Positions 1 to 11,412 of a stretch of 64,000 nt of DNA are shown piece after piece; position 1 is the first letter of the stretch; each line of letters starts with the position of its first letter. This DNA is from Stomoxys calcitrans. Lineage: Eukaryota > Arthropoda > Insecta > Diptera > Muscidae. Location of the stretch: the NCBI RefSeq assembly GCF_963082655.1, contig NC_081555.1, positions 185,525,424 through 185,589,423 of the forward strand, given 5' to 3'. The translations under genes were made by a program, and so were the position numbers. Below the pieces are notes generated by a model, which worked only from the letters and a program-made list of their open reading frames with translations, did not search any database and was not told where the DNA came from.

Positions 1-1832
1 AATATTTGTAGGTTTTACTTAAATTGTATTTGTTTACACAGACACACACACACACACACACATATAAATGTCCACACATGGAGCTAGTGGTGGGAGACAC
101 GCCCACACCTCCCGTCGCCCCGGTACTCCGGCAACCTTCGCCCTGTGATTACTTAACAAATTGAGAGTTACATACATCAGATAATAATGATGATTTAGGT
201 AAATGTTTATACATATGGCATGTGGGCTCTGCACTCTAGGGAAGTGGAGGTAGCAGTGGGGGTGAGTCGTATTGGGGTATCCATTGGATTGAAGCTACGA
301 ATGGCAATTCGTTGCTATTCCCTTGTTTAACTTTAATTTGGTGGTGTCCCTCTTTAGCTTGATTAAACTTTATATCGCTTTTGACTGGCATCGCCTTTCA
401 GGCCGTTCGTTACTTTCTCATCGTAATATGAAGTTATTTCTTGTGCAAATTGAGGACTTGGTGGTGGGGAAGGAGCTGCTGAAGGTAGCAGGAGTGTGGT
501 CTTAAACGCTCCACTTGGTCCTTCTTCCCCCGGCCACTATTGCTGCTGCTGCTGATGATGATGATGGGGATGATGCAGTGCGTATTCTCTATTCCTTGTC
601 ATAACTGTTGGCTGTTGTGAAGGACGCCATGTGGCGGCAATTACCAACGTGACTGAACAAATACAATATGTTGATTTAGTTTTTTGTTGTTGCCGTTCGG
701 TTGCTGTCTGTCTTTTTTTGTGTGTCTCTCTCTCTCTCTTAAACCAAAGCTTTGTCAACAAAATATTTCAACGCATTTTCTAAATTGTCTTCATCCCTTT
801 TGTGAAGCGGACGATGTCGATGTGGCCTGACATCGGCGTCGACGACAACAATAATGACGAAGATGATACAGATTGTATCGGGTGTTATTATCCCCCATCC
901 TTCCTATTGTCGTGGCAGACTTATTAACACCAAAGCGCTCAGCACAAGGACAATGCCAAAACAGGAGGAACGATACAATACATTAAAATACACAAATTGT
1001 GCAAATTATGTGGCAAATGCCTCTCATTGAAAGCATTTGTGTGAGCGAACATGGCAACTGTGTGCGTGTGTCCTTTGCAATGCTCCGGAAATCCGCTTTC
1101 AAATTATGACAGCATTGTTGTTATGTCGACCATAACAGCAGTCCTGCCACCCTAGGAGGACAGGGCTTGGGTTAAGTGATTGTGTGCATTTTGCTGTCAC
1201 CTCGAAAGACAGCCGGTATAGATGGACTCACGAATCAGCTTAGAACATTTTTCTGAATCAATTAAGCTTGTTCCGCTCAGGTGACCGGTCCCATTGGCAA
1301 ATCCGGATCTAATGCCAAAAAGGTCTCTTTATTCGTTGCCTCCAATAAAAATTTGGAGCAATTGAATACTGTGATTACGGCTATTGTTGTTGCTTGTGTA
1401 TGGTAGTCCGTTATCCAGGGTTTCGGTTTCGGTTTCTTAGGTAGGTCAGAGCAATGCAAATTCTCAAAGTAATGTGGTGTTAAATATTCGCAATGCCCAA
1501 GAAGAATAGAATTTTTTATTTTTCGAACAATTTTTGTTAGTAAACTTGATCTTTTAATTTGAAACTTGTCCAAACTATTCATATAAATGAACACTTAGCG
1601 TAAGAAATACAAACGCCCGATTAAAGGACAATTACACTAGTGGGTTAATCGAAAGTACTAGAACTTACAACGAATGCTGGACATGTTGGAAAATTCTTTC
1701 CTCAACCAGAAGCAATCTGGTTGTAGGAGAGGATATAGTCAACATTGTGAATAACATTGTGAATAATTGTGAATTCTTGGTTTTTGGCTTGTGTTAAGAA
1801 ATATTCTAATGATAAACCTAGATTGCGGAGAT
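1..1832. other. Unique-looking sequence, no gene
   Basis: (CA)n at 42-62, a CTG/ATG-rich trinucleotide stretch at 540-570 and (TC)n at 725-740. Open frames are short and without recognisable domains. Confidence 0.6.
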
Positions 1833-1980
1833 CAATGTAGCATAGATATTAGCCTGATGCTTAATGCCTGGGTTTGAATCCTGGCGGGACCATCCGAACA
1901 AAATATTCAGCGGTGGTTATGTGAGAAGCTTGCCCCTGTTCATTGGTGGAATGTTCATGGACAGGATTTGTTATTGGTAG
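1833..1980 (+). mobile_element. SINE copy with internal deletion
   Basis: Has a degraded A-box region, a B box GGTTTGAATCC (1872-1882), GGCGGGACCATC and TTCAGCGGTGGTTA, then jumps to the tail TGTGAGAAGCTTGCCCCTGTTC and GGAATGTTCATGGAC. About 150 bp of the body is missing. Confidence 0.7.
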
Positions 1981-2817
1981 ACCTACATTGCTGATATTTT
2001 CTTTAAAATAATGTATGTACCTAATTGTTACATTTTCTAAAAATCGGCATTTAATTTTTAATCGGAGTTTTAATTTTTTTTTGCAAGATTTACTGTTTTT
2101 TTATCCTTTTTGAAATTTTTGTTACGCAGTTTGCTGGTACATTTTTTAGCATCAACTTCCGAGCTGTATATTTTCAAAAAAGGGCAGCTGTCACATGGAT
2201 TGATTTTCAGACTTACATTGTAATTTTTTTTATCGAAGGATTTTTTTAATATCTTTGAACGAAAGAAGCAAGTCTTTGGAAGAACATCATAAACTTAAAA
2301 TTGATTTCGCTATTTATTACTATTTACTATTATTGATCGCAGAATGAATAGCAATTAACGTTCCAAATGACTACTAATTGCTTTTCTTTGTGAAACTTAC
2401 CAAGACACTTAACTTTTTAAATATGAATATTTAAGGACGCTCTTACACAAAAAAAAGTAGGCTGAAAATTAAAATTTTTCTTGCTCGAATAATTTAAGGA
2501 AGGGTAACGAGCCAAAGACCCAAAACTTCAAAAATAAAGGTGATATTTTAAATTTTATGTTGCTTTGTACTAACGGACATAAACATCCGTTTCGAATTTT
2601 GGTCGCTGATTGATTATCAATTTACTTCGCAAATGACTGCCCAATTATTATTTTTTTGAAACATTTATTTTTAAATTTAGTTTCGTAAATACATCAATAC
2701 TTAAAAATGCTGCTATTTGTAAGGCAATTCTGTATCTATAACTATTGTACAACATTGCCTTTCCCCGAAATCTTAGGTGCAAAGTTAAGGAGCTATTAAA
2801 CGTCCGTTTAATAGAAA
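1981..2817. other. AT-rich stretch, nothing recognised
   Basis: Homopolymer runs and short frames only; it lies between a SINE and a family A element. Confidence 0.55.
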
Positions 2818-4132
2818 ACAAGTAAAAGCGTGCTAAGTTCGGCCGGGCCGAATCTTATATACCCTCCACCATGGATCGCATTTGTCGAGTTCTTTTCCGG
2901 CATCTCTTCTTAGGCAAAAAGGGTATAAGAAAAGAGTTGCTCTGCTATTAAAACGATATCAAGATATGGTCCGGTTCGGACAACAATTAAATTATATGTT
3001 GGAGACCTGTGTAAAATTTCAGCCAATTCGTATAAGAATTGCGCCCATTGGGGCTCACGAAGTAAAATAGAGAGAACGATTTATATGGGATCTGTATCGG
3101 GCTATAGACCGATTCAGACCATAATAAACACGTTTGTTGATGGTCATGAGAGGATCCGTCGAACAAAATTGCAGGCAAATCGGATAATAATTGCGACCTC
3201 TAGGGGTCAAGAAGTCAAGATCCCAGATCGGTTTATATGGCAGCTATATCAGATTATGAACCGATTTGAACCTTATTTGACACAGTTGTTGAAAGTAAAA
3301 ATAAAATACGTCATGCTAAATTTCAGCCAAATCGGATAGGAATTGCGCCCTCTAGAGGCTCAAGAAGTCAAGACCCAAGATCGGTTTATATGGCAGCTAT
3401 ATCAGGTTATGGACCGATTTCAACCATACTTGGCGCAGTTGTTGGGTATCATAACAAAACACGTCGTGCGAAATTCCATTCCAATCGGATAAGAATTGCG
3501 CCCTTTAGAGGCTCAAGAAGTCAAGACCCAAGATCGGTTTATATGGCAGCTATATCAGGTTATGGACCGATTTGAACCATACTTAGCACAGTTGTTGGAT
3601 ATAATAACAAAACACGTCGTGCAAATTTCATTCCAATCGGATAAGAATTGCGCACTCTAGAGGCTCAAGAAGTCAAGACTCAAGATCGGTTTATATGGCA
3701 GCTATATCAGGTTATGGACCGATTTGAACTATACTTGGCACAGTTGTTGGATATCATAGCAAAACACGTCGTGCCAAATTTCATTCCAATCGGATAAGAA
3801 TTGCGCACTCTAGAGGCTCAAGAAGTCGTGACCCAAGATCGGTTTATATGGCAGCTATATCAAAACATGGACCGATATGGCCCATTTACAATACCAACCG
3901 ACCTACACTAATAAGAAGTATTTGTGCAAAATTTCAAGCGGCTAGCTTTACTCCTTCGGAAGTTAGCGTGCTTTCGACAGACAGACGGACGGACATGGCT
4001 AGATCGACATAAAATTTCACGACGATCAAGAATATATATACTTTATGGGGTCTCAGACGAATATTTCGAGTAGTTACAAACAGAATGACGAAATTGTATA
4101 CCCCCCATCTTATGGTGGAGGGTATAAAAACT
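2818..4132 (+). mobile_element. Non-autonomous element with 153-bp tandem body (family A)
   Basis: Best-defined member of the commonest repeat group here. The left end is ACAAGTAAAAGCG, a palindrome TTCGGCC-G-GGCCGAA (2838-2852) and TATACCCTCCACCAT (2858-2872). The right end has the exact complement ATGGTGGAGGGTATA (4112-4126), a perfect 15-bp inverted repeat, itself half of a local hairpin with TATACCCCCCAT just before it (4097-4108). The body holds about five units of 152-153 bp (GTTTATATGGCAGCTATATC at 3231, 3384, 3537, 3689, 3842). A GACAGACGGACGGACATGGC motif precedes the right end. No transposase frame. Confidence 0.75.
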
Positions 4133-4856
4133 CTTAATACCAAGTAAAGAGTCTTTCACCAATGGAAATGTCTCATTGAAAAATTTATCACCTTTAGTGA
4201 TCTTTGGCTCATATGGTCGATATGACCTTTTTTGGGGCACAGTGACATTTTATGGCAACGATTTTGGACCTTTAATTTACCACTCATTGGAATGCAATAG
4301 TTCAATGCAATGTTCGACGACCTATGAGCATTTCCCCCTCTTGCGAATGTAAAGGTCATTTTTATTTGGAAAAAACGTTAACCAATGCCTTTGACCAGGC
4401 TTATGGTTGTCTCCCCTCTCATAGGTCCAACAGTAAAATATAATTAAAATTTTTCTAAATCAAAATGATCTGTGCATTCTAAATTCTAAAGAGGGGGAAA
4501 TTAACCGGTATTTGGGCGGGCTTAATATTTTCTCCTCTCTCAAAGTTCCAACAGCAAACTAAAGTCAAACATTTTGTACATAAAAATAACTTTTTTATTC
4601 TAAATAGGGAACTCAGTGGATATATATTCGATATTATGACATTTTCAGAATTTTGTAACCAATATTATATTTAAGTAAATGTTATAAAGCCCCAAAAATT
4701 CAATGGAAATTTTGTGGATTTTATGACATTTTTTCGATATGGGTGTTATGGCATAAAAGTTGGGCCTTGCGACAAAGTTGTCTTTGGATATTATGGCGTA
4801 GTTATATGATAAAATGTCACAATATTCAAATCCAAAATTTGGATTTTATATTTTTT
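4133..4856. other. Unclassified sequence with repeated TTATGGCA/GACATTTT motifs
   Basis: GACATTTTATGGCAACG (4245), ATTATGACATTTTCAG (4633), TTTTATGACATTTTTTCG (4720), TTATGGCATAAAAG (4747) and TATTATGGCGTAG (4789) suggest a decayed repeat. No gene. Confidence 0.4.
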
Positions 4857-5840
4857 TTATATCCTACACCACTACTGTGGTGCAGGGTATTATAACTTAG
4901 TGAATTAGTTTGTAACACACAAAGGGAAGAGAGATAGACCGATTGGTAAGTATACCGATCAACTCAGAATCACTTTCTGATTCGATTTAGCTATGTCCGT
5001 CTGTCCATGTTAATGTGTACTCACAGGTCGCAATTTTCATCCGATCGTCTTCAAATTTGGTATGGGCGTGTTTTTCAGCCTAGAGACGAAGCCTATTGAA
5101 ATTGGAAAAATCGGTTCAGATTTGGATATAGCTTCCATATATATGATCATCCGATTTGCAGTAATAATGCAATAAAATGGTCATTTGTTTTCTGGATTCT
5201 CTCGAAATTGGACAAGAAGCATTTTTAAGGACTCTATATATATATATATATATATATCTTCCCAAAATTTTGTACAACTTCCACAATGTCTATAAAGTTT
5301 GCTCGAAGTCGGTTCAGATTTAGACATGGCTCTCATACATATAGCTGTTACATATGTATATCGCCCTTCTAGAGTCACAGCATGGGCATTTATTGACCCA
5401 TCTTGCAAAAAATTTTGCAAAACGCTTTCCTCGGCGACTGCCACAGTATCTGAGAAGTTTGCTCGAAATCGGTTCAGATTTTGGTATGTATATGTTCGTC
5501 CGATTTTAAGATATATTGCAAGAAAGTGCTCATTTTTTGCCCGATTCTCTCGAAATTTTGCAAAAAAGATTTTCTTATGACTCTCGATATTACTGGTGAA
5601 TTTCATAGAAATCGGCCCAGATTTAAATATAGCTGTCACATATGTATATCGCCAGATTTTCACCAAGAGAGCCACTGCAAGCGCATTGTTTGACCAATCT
5701 TGCCAAAATTTTGAACAACGCTTTCTTCGACGACACCACATTAGCTGAGAATTTTGCTCGAAAATTAGATATAGCTTCCATATATATGTTCGTAAGATTT
5801 TGGGTAATTTGCAATAATGTAGTCAACCGTAGTTATTACA
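4857..5840 (-). mobile_element. Non-autonomous tandem-body element (family C)
   Basis: Starts with a hairpin CTACACCAC-TACT-GTGGTGCAG (4864-4885) and GGGTATTATAA, then a complement of the GACGGACA motif (CTATGTCCGTCTGTCCATG, 4992-5010). The body has units of about 150 bp (CGGTTCAGATTT-like starts near 5310, 5470, 5612). A (TA)12 run lies at 5235-5258. The same architecture as family A with different sequence; a plus-strand copy is at 41.99-42.78 kb. Confidence 0.6.
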
Positions 5841-6139
5841 GTTTGCATATATTTCCTCAATTCAAATATCAGAAAGCCCAAACTTTCTTATATTTGAAAA
5901 AATCGTTTTTGAACTTTGTGGAATCGTCGATATGACATCTGTCGTATTGGGCGAAATTGCCAAGTTGTATACTACTATTTGCAATTGCTACTATGCAAAT
6001 ACTATCTTTATATTACGACCATGTTGTTTGGTGATGAATATATATTACATTATTAATTTAGTCATTCTGCTTGCAACACATTGAAATATCTATTCCTGAC
6101 CCCAAAATGTATAAAAATTTTCAATAGTCGTAAAATTCT

Positions 6140-6950
6140 AATATGATTTAACGATGTCCTTTGGCCGACCGTCAGTTGATATCACGCTATAGCCTTCAAA
6201 AATTAAGATATCGAATAGAATACGCATTTCTTCAATACGCTTATTAAGTACTAGAAGGGGTCAAATCGGATCATATTTGGATTTGCCGCCATATAGTCCG
6301 ATCTGCAGATTGAGGTTCTTAAGACCACAGGCTAGGTTGAAAAGAGGGTGCGGATATTAACCAGCTGCATGCCACTGCATTATTGGCGAAAATCGTAAAA
6401 CAGTGGCAAAAAAATAAATTTCAAAAATTAAATTTTTTAAATGCTATAATAAAATTGGAGAGTAAAAATCACAAGTAATTATAAAATCTGACAAACCTGA
6501 TTATTAGAAAACCGCTGCTAATGTTTACAAAATTTAAACAACCGGTAACAGAGTTGAAATTTCAAATATTTCGTTGATTATATATTCTTTTAAGGTATAT
6601 GAATTTCAAAGATTCTATATCTAAATCTGAACCGATTTTGATAAAATTTTGCTCACGAAAATAAATATCTTCTTATACCAAATTTTGTAATGATCGGAGC
6701 AAAATTGTGGCTACTGCAGCTAAAAAATTGCTTATCGGATGAAAGATATATGTGATCCGATTAGGATAGAATTTTTAGCATTCATATATTGCGTTATCAA
6801 ATAGAATATCCCATGCAAAACTTTGAAAAGATCGGAGCAAAATTATGGCTATAGCCATAATCGTACTTATCGGATAAATTTATGTATCGGAGCTATATCT
6901 AAATCTGGACCAATTTTTTCCAAAATCTTTTGTAATTTTTTTTATAAGAA
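6140..6950. repeat. Diverged tandem repeats related to family A/C bodies
   Basis: Contains TCAAATCGGATCATATTTGG (6264), CTAAATCTGAACCGATTTTG (6621), two GATCGGAGCAAAATTGTGG-like units about 140 bp apart (6694, 6832), and ATCTAAATCTGGACCAATTT (6897). No terminal structure and no gene recognised. Confidence 0.5.
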
Positions 6951-7448
6951 ATACCATTGATTGTTAATAATTTTTGCCGAAAATTTTTAATTTCCGCCCA
7001 CAGTGCACTATGGACATACACCTAAGCCAGTAATCGGTTTAAAGTAACCTCGAAAGAGGTCAGGAATTCCGTGCTACTTACAGAATCCCTAATTTTTTTC
7101 CATACCACGCCCTTAAGTTGGTTCATGTGTGATATTGTGTCCCCACCCAAGTGCTGGTGTCTGTTAGCCGCAAAAGACGGGCAACTTTTTACGTAGGAAG
7201 AGCTCCAACGTCTGATAATCTTCCTCATATGCCCTGCATGTGCTATTTCTTGCCGCACCGATTTTACATAAGTGAGCTCGTAGTCCTATGTGCCCCCCAC
7301 CGAAATCTATATTGACCTCCTTTTTATTTCTTTTCAGTAATAGTCTCGTCTTCTTACGATCCCAATCTCCCCATATGATTTTCGTCGTCCTACCTACCAT
7401 TTCGCCGTTCCGCAGTGTCACAGACGTGTTCGTAGCCCACGCCATTAA

Positions 7449-7874
7449 CCCATTTTAGACTAATACCCCTTCTTGTGGTGCAATCTCTTTGAAACTTTGC
7501 GTACTCGTATAAGAAGCTTTCGGTTTCATGAAGAATAAAAGGTACACTCGATGTTTTTATGTAGTAGTATTAATATAATGACATCTCATTTTTCATCAAG
7601 ATATAAAGGTTTTAAAAAGGTGATTATTTTTTTTTTAATTTTTTCCAAAAAAAATGTTTTGGGCTAATTTTACGAGAATATATATAAAAAAAAATACCAC
7701 AGGCAACTTTTTGAAAAAAATTATTATATATGATTATTTCTGTATTATTCTGTAGACTGTAGGGCAATACGTAAAAAATATGATTCAATATAAGTTAGTA
7801 ACATATGGCTAATACGTACATGCAAATGTCCGCCAAATTACTAATGCGTTAACGCAGCACCTGTCTAAAATGGG
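7449..7874. mobile_element. piggyBac-type MITE, 426 bp
   Basis: A non-autonomous DNA element with perfect 12-bp terminal inverted repeats (CCCATTTTAGAC at 7449-7460 and its complement at 7863-7874). It is flanked by TTAA on the left (7445-7448) and ATAA on the right (7875-7878). CCC ends and a TTAA target are hallmarks of piggyBac. It lies in the LINE at 7.0-9.1 kb; the related LINE at 26.47 kb has an uninterrupted TTAA at the same place, which shows the empty site. No transposase frame inside. Confidence 0.8.
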
Positions 7875-8474
7875 ATAACTCGAACTGCGTCGACCCGAAA
7901 GGCTGATTTTTTGACGGCATTCCACTGTCAAATTGTCTGCTCCTTCATCTCCCCTTACTTTGCTATGGCCCGTCACCCAATCGATGCGGATCGTTCCATC
8001 CTCAAGAAAGCGTTAATCTCCTTCATACACTCCATGACTATTCGCGACCTTATCGTCTTAGTTGTTATTTCCCTGTTATTTACTGTCCGTGAATATGTTC
8101 ATAATCGACGTCCTCACGTTTAAACCACACCACCTCACGCATTCCATGATCGCTCGGATCACAGCCTTCAGGACCGTATTATGGTTAGGCAGATCTCAGT
8201 CCCTGGGATCTCAATGTAGATCCCCGGGCCCACTCTGTCCTTTAGTTTTGATAAATCTGTGTAGCATGATCATCCAGATGACAATACCAAAATTACGCCA
8301 ATCGAAGACTACGCCACTGGCAGCAGTGTCTGGCACTCAACCCTAAGTGTGGTCACAGGTATCCGATCGGAAACCTCTTTTATTTCCTCCAGATTTTTAC
8401 TCGTCGCCTAGATTATGGCGAGATGATATGAACTGCTCCTATCCTCTTTTTATTCTCCTATCGCCTTAAGTCTC

Positions 8475-8775
8475 ATAGCAGCAGTGGTAACTTCACAAAT
8501 GCAACTTCTCACATATCAATGAGAGCAGTTCGATTAAAGTTTAAGCTCAATGATAAGGGGCCTTCTTTTTATAGCCGAGTTCGAACGGAATACCGCAATG
8601 CGACACCTTTTTGGAGAGAAGTTTTACATGGCATAGTACCTCACAAATGTTGCCAGCATTAGGAGAGGAAAACCACCGTTGAAAATTTTTCTGATGGTCT
8701 CACCAGAATTCGAACCCAGGCGTTCAGCGTCATAGGTGGACATGGTAACCTCTGCGCTACGGTAGCCTCCAGTGG
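8475..8775 (-). mobile_element. tRNA-derived SINE, nearly full length
   Basis: Best-preserved member of the SINE family in this window. On the minus strand it starts TGGAGGCTACCGTAGCGCAG: TAGCGCAGAGG is a polymerase III A box (one mismatch to the consensus) and GGTTCGAATTC is the B box (one mismatch). The tRNA-like head (about 75 bp) is followed by a tRNA-unrelated body with the marks GCTGGCAACATTTGTGAGG, CCATGTAAAACTTCTC, CGCATTGCGGTAT and CTCATTGATATGTGAGAAG. It lies in the LINE relic at 7.0-9.1 kb. Transcription by polymerase III and spread by a partner LINE are family knowledge. Confidence 0.8.
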
Positions 8776-9079
8776 TAAGCAAACACTTAATCTATATGGC
8801 TATGGGTCGGATATCTAGAATATTCTCCAGTGCCATGGCGGGCGTGGTCCTCATTGCTCCGCCTATGCGAAGACAACATGTTCTCTGAACCTGTTGTATT
8901 ATCCTAACGTTGCACTTTTGCTCCATCGCAGTTCACCAAACTAGTGAAGCATAATTTATTATTGGTCTTATCACACTTCTATAGAGCTAGTGGACTATCC
9001 TCAGACTCAAGCCCCATTTCGTTCTATTGAGGAAACGTGATGCGTCAAATTGGCCCACCCTCGTCTTTCTCTTAAGAAC

Positions 9080-9485
9080 GTAAAAGGAGCATTTGTGATC
9101 CGATTTTGCTGAATTTTGGAATCGTGAGTTGTTTTAGGCCTCCCGTTGTCCGATCTGAATATGGTCCAGATCGGATCATATTTAGGTATAGTTGCAATAT
9201 AGACCGGTCTGTCGAACTAGAGTTTTATGTCAATAACAGCTACATTTATTACCCAATTTCGTAGGAATTTAAGCCTCCTGTCATCCGACCCGAATGTGGT
9301 CCAAATCGGACCATACTTAGATATATATGTCATATAGACCGATTTGCTGATTTGGGGTCTTAACTCTTTGAGGACGATTGTTCTAAAATGCACATTTATT
9401 AATGGATTATTGAAAAATTTGCACTTGATCGATAGAAAACAAATGGGAGTATGGAATTCTGTTCCAAATGTTGAATATATTTTTA
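9080..9485 (-). repeat. Family A-related body units
   Basis: About two and a half units on the minus strand, with CCGATCTGAATATGGTCCAG and CCGACCCGAATGTGGTCCAA at 9152 and 9287, about 135 bp apart. The 90-codon open frame here is repeat sequence. Confidence 0.55.
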
Positions 9486-9719
9486 CCACTTATTTTTGAT
9501 AAGACACAAAAATTTGCATATTTTTTTCATTAATTCAAAAAGTCTCTATATCGAAGATTGTATGGACTTGGGAGCTAAATTTTTAGTATTGTTGGTGTCA
9601 ATGTCTTTTCTAACAGTAACTTTTTACTTAAATCGAATTAGTGATATATTTCTTCTTTAAGCTTGCTATTCTGATGGAACATATACAGTCCCATTCGTTC
9701 TTAAAACTAAATAAAAGGC

Positions 9720-10100
9720 TAAAAATCCTGACAACATGACGCAACCGTTGTATTTTGATACATGTGACTATGCTATCGTCGTCATACAGCTCATACGGCT
9801 TGTGATCCATACGCCTATATTCTCCATTAAGGCACACTGGTCCATATATTTTACGAGGAATCTTTCTCTTATGATATCGATGTCGTTGACATAGGAGAGT
9901 AGCATGTGCTCTCTTGTGAGAAGTGTGCCATATCTATTCACCTCTGCATCTTCTATAATCTTCTCCAGCAGGATATTAAAGAGATCACACGATAGGCTGT
10001 CTCCTTGTCTGAAACCTCGTTTGGTATTGAATGGTTCGAGAGATTCTTTCCTATTCTTACTGAGGAACTTATTTCAGCAAGAGTCATGGGCTTTCTATGA
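9720..10100 (-). pseudogene. LINE relic with fused RT and C-terminal pieces
   Basis: Two pieces of one LINE protein are joined. The right half (9840-10100) matches the RT region at 53.64-53.84 kb almost base for base (RRGFRQGDSLS, then NILLEKIIEDAEVNR). It runs into a SYVNDIDII stretch, the place of the catalytic YADD, here altered to YVND. The left half (9720-9837) continues directly with RKIYGPVCLNGEYRRM and YELYDDDSIVTCIKIQRL from much nearer the C-terminus. The join at about 9850 therefore removes some 150 residues. Confidence 0.75.
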
Positions 10101-10140
10101 CCATTTATTCACCAACGGGTTTTTTGCTTCAATCGATTAA

Positions 10141-11199
10141 AGTTCTTTTTTCATGAGTCGAGGGAAATGACACTCAGACTTGTGTAGTAGGTTAACACAT
10201 ACATACATGTGTACCCACATTCATATCGCACATTCTGTATCCTATTACTGGAATTATGACTAATGTAATCGGCATTTAGCCAAGTTAAAGCAAGTCATGC
10301 TGTTCGTTTAGTATGATTTTCAAAAGGTTAAGGGTACAAATGAGAACCCTCTTGGAATGACTAACTGAGGACTACTGCTTCTAATGGCCCTTTCGCTGCG
10401 TACCAGTTGTGGTTTCAATGTTGCCCAAATGGGGGCAGTGTGTCCCTTTGAATGGTGGTGACATTAGCAGTCAACCTTTTGTCTCCGTTCCTGTTATTGC
10501 GATTGTTTAGAGTAGAAAAGATATGAAATTATTAGTCATCCAGGCCCCTGTGCTCATTTAGTATCGACCGACACACACACACGCACACCCAAGAGGCCAC
10601 ATAAAAACATACACAGATTTGTTACTAATTCACTGTTGTTGTCCCGTTTGTTGCTGAGGCAATGCTCAATGTGGGGACGGGTTGATTGGCTAAAGAGCAT
10701 AGCACCCCCCCTCCCCCCACACACTCACTCTCAATCACCGTCCTGATGACAAAAGTGGTACTTGAGGCAATTTGTGTTAATATTTTATTTGAAGAACCAC
10801 TCAAATAAATTACTTCCATGAAACACTTTGATTAATTGAATTATAAAATTATTCTTAAGGAGGATAATGCAATTGCGATAAATGGCTAATAAAGCGATTT
10901 GAGTATGATTCTATCCTGTAACCCAATAAGAGCTTGCATTTGGCAAGCCATCGCTCACAAATCTAAACGTAACAAAATCGAAATCTTTCTCGCTCAATCT
11001 TGCCTAACCAAAATGTAAAGAGTACACATTTTTACGACGACAACTATTTTAATAACGGGGTTTGTGTTTGATTAAAATCTAATATATTTTACTAAATTAA
11101 ACTTGTCTCCAAATTTTAGACCTGTAGTACACAAACCAATACTATTTTATAAACATTCAAGTTTTTAATTAACAAGATTCTACTGGACGATATGTTTCG
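10141..11199. other. Unique-looking sequence, no gene
   Basis: A (CA)-rich run at 10571-10590 and a C-rich run at 10706-10730. The 64- and 78-codon frames have no recognisable motif. Confidence 0.55.
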
Positions 11200-11412
11200 T
11201 ATAAAAAAGGCTCATTTTAGGGAACCTAGACCTTAAATCGAGAATTCGGTATATATGGTAACTATATCCAAATTTAGACCGATCTGAGCCTTATTTTACA
11301 CGGATGTCAAAAACAACTCAATGTCCTAAATTTCAGAGAAATCGGATAATAAATGAGGCTTTTATGGGTCTAAGATCTTAAATAGGCAGATCGGTCTATA
11401 TGGGGGCTAAGC
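11200..11412 (+). repeat. Family A-related body units
   Basis: One and a half units (AACTATATCCAAATTTAGAC at 11260, GATCGGTCTATATGGGGGC at 11390). No ends. Confidence 0.55.

Larger units (their letters stand above)
7022..9070 (-). pseudogene. LINE relic: RT C-terminus, RNase H and zinc-knuckle tail
   Basis: Broken C-terminal part of a non-LTR retrotransposon, read right to left. At 8880-9065 translated pieces match the region after the RT core (…ASRFLNRTKWGL, then a VHWLYRSVIRPI-like stretch). At 8150-8390 comes an RNase H start (DLSKLKDRVGPGIYIE, where the usual DGSK is altered). At 7022-7445 there is a WGDWDRKKTRLLLKR stretch and a degraded zinc-knuckle tail in which several cysteines are lost. 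Two later insertions split it: a SINE at about 8475-8775 and a piggyBac-type MITE at 7449-7874. An RNase H domain places it in the I/R1/LOA/jockey assemblage; I cannot name the clade. Many frameshifts and stops make it inactive. Confidence 0.75.

Noticed and set aside
2818..4132. A CRISPR-like array because of regular 153-bp repeats
   Set aside because: The whole unit repeats with no unique spacers, and the DNA is clearly from an animal with retrotransposons and SINEs.
5181..5741. A 186-codon minus-strand frame
   Set aside because: It spans the family C tandem body and a (TA)n run translated as YIYIYI; overlapping frames exist on both strands.
8700..8770. A tRNA gene suggested by A- and B-box-like sequence
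   Set aside because: The head belongs to a SINE with a 230-bp tail and sister copies; no good cloverleaf with a paired acceptor stem is apparent.
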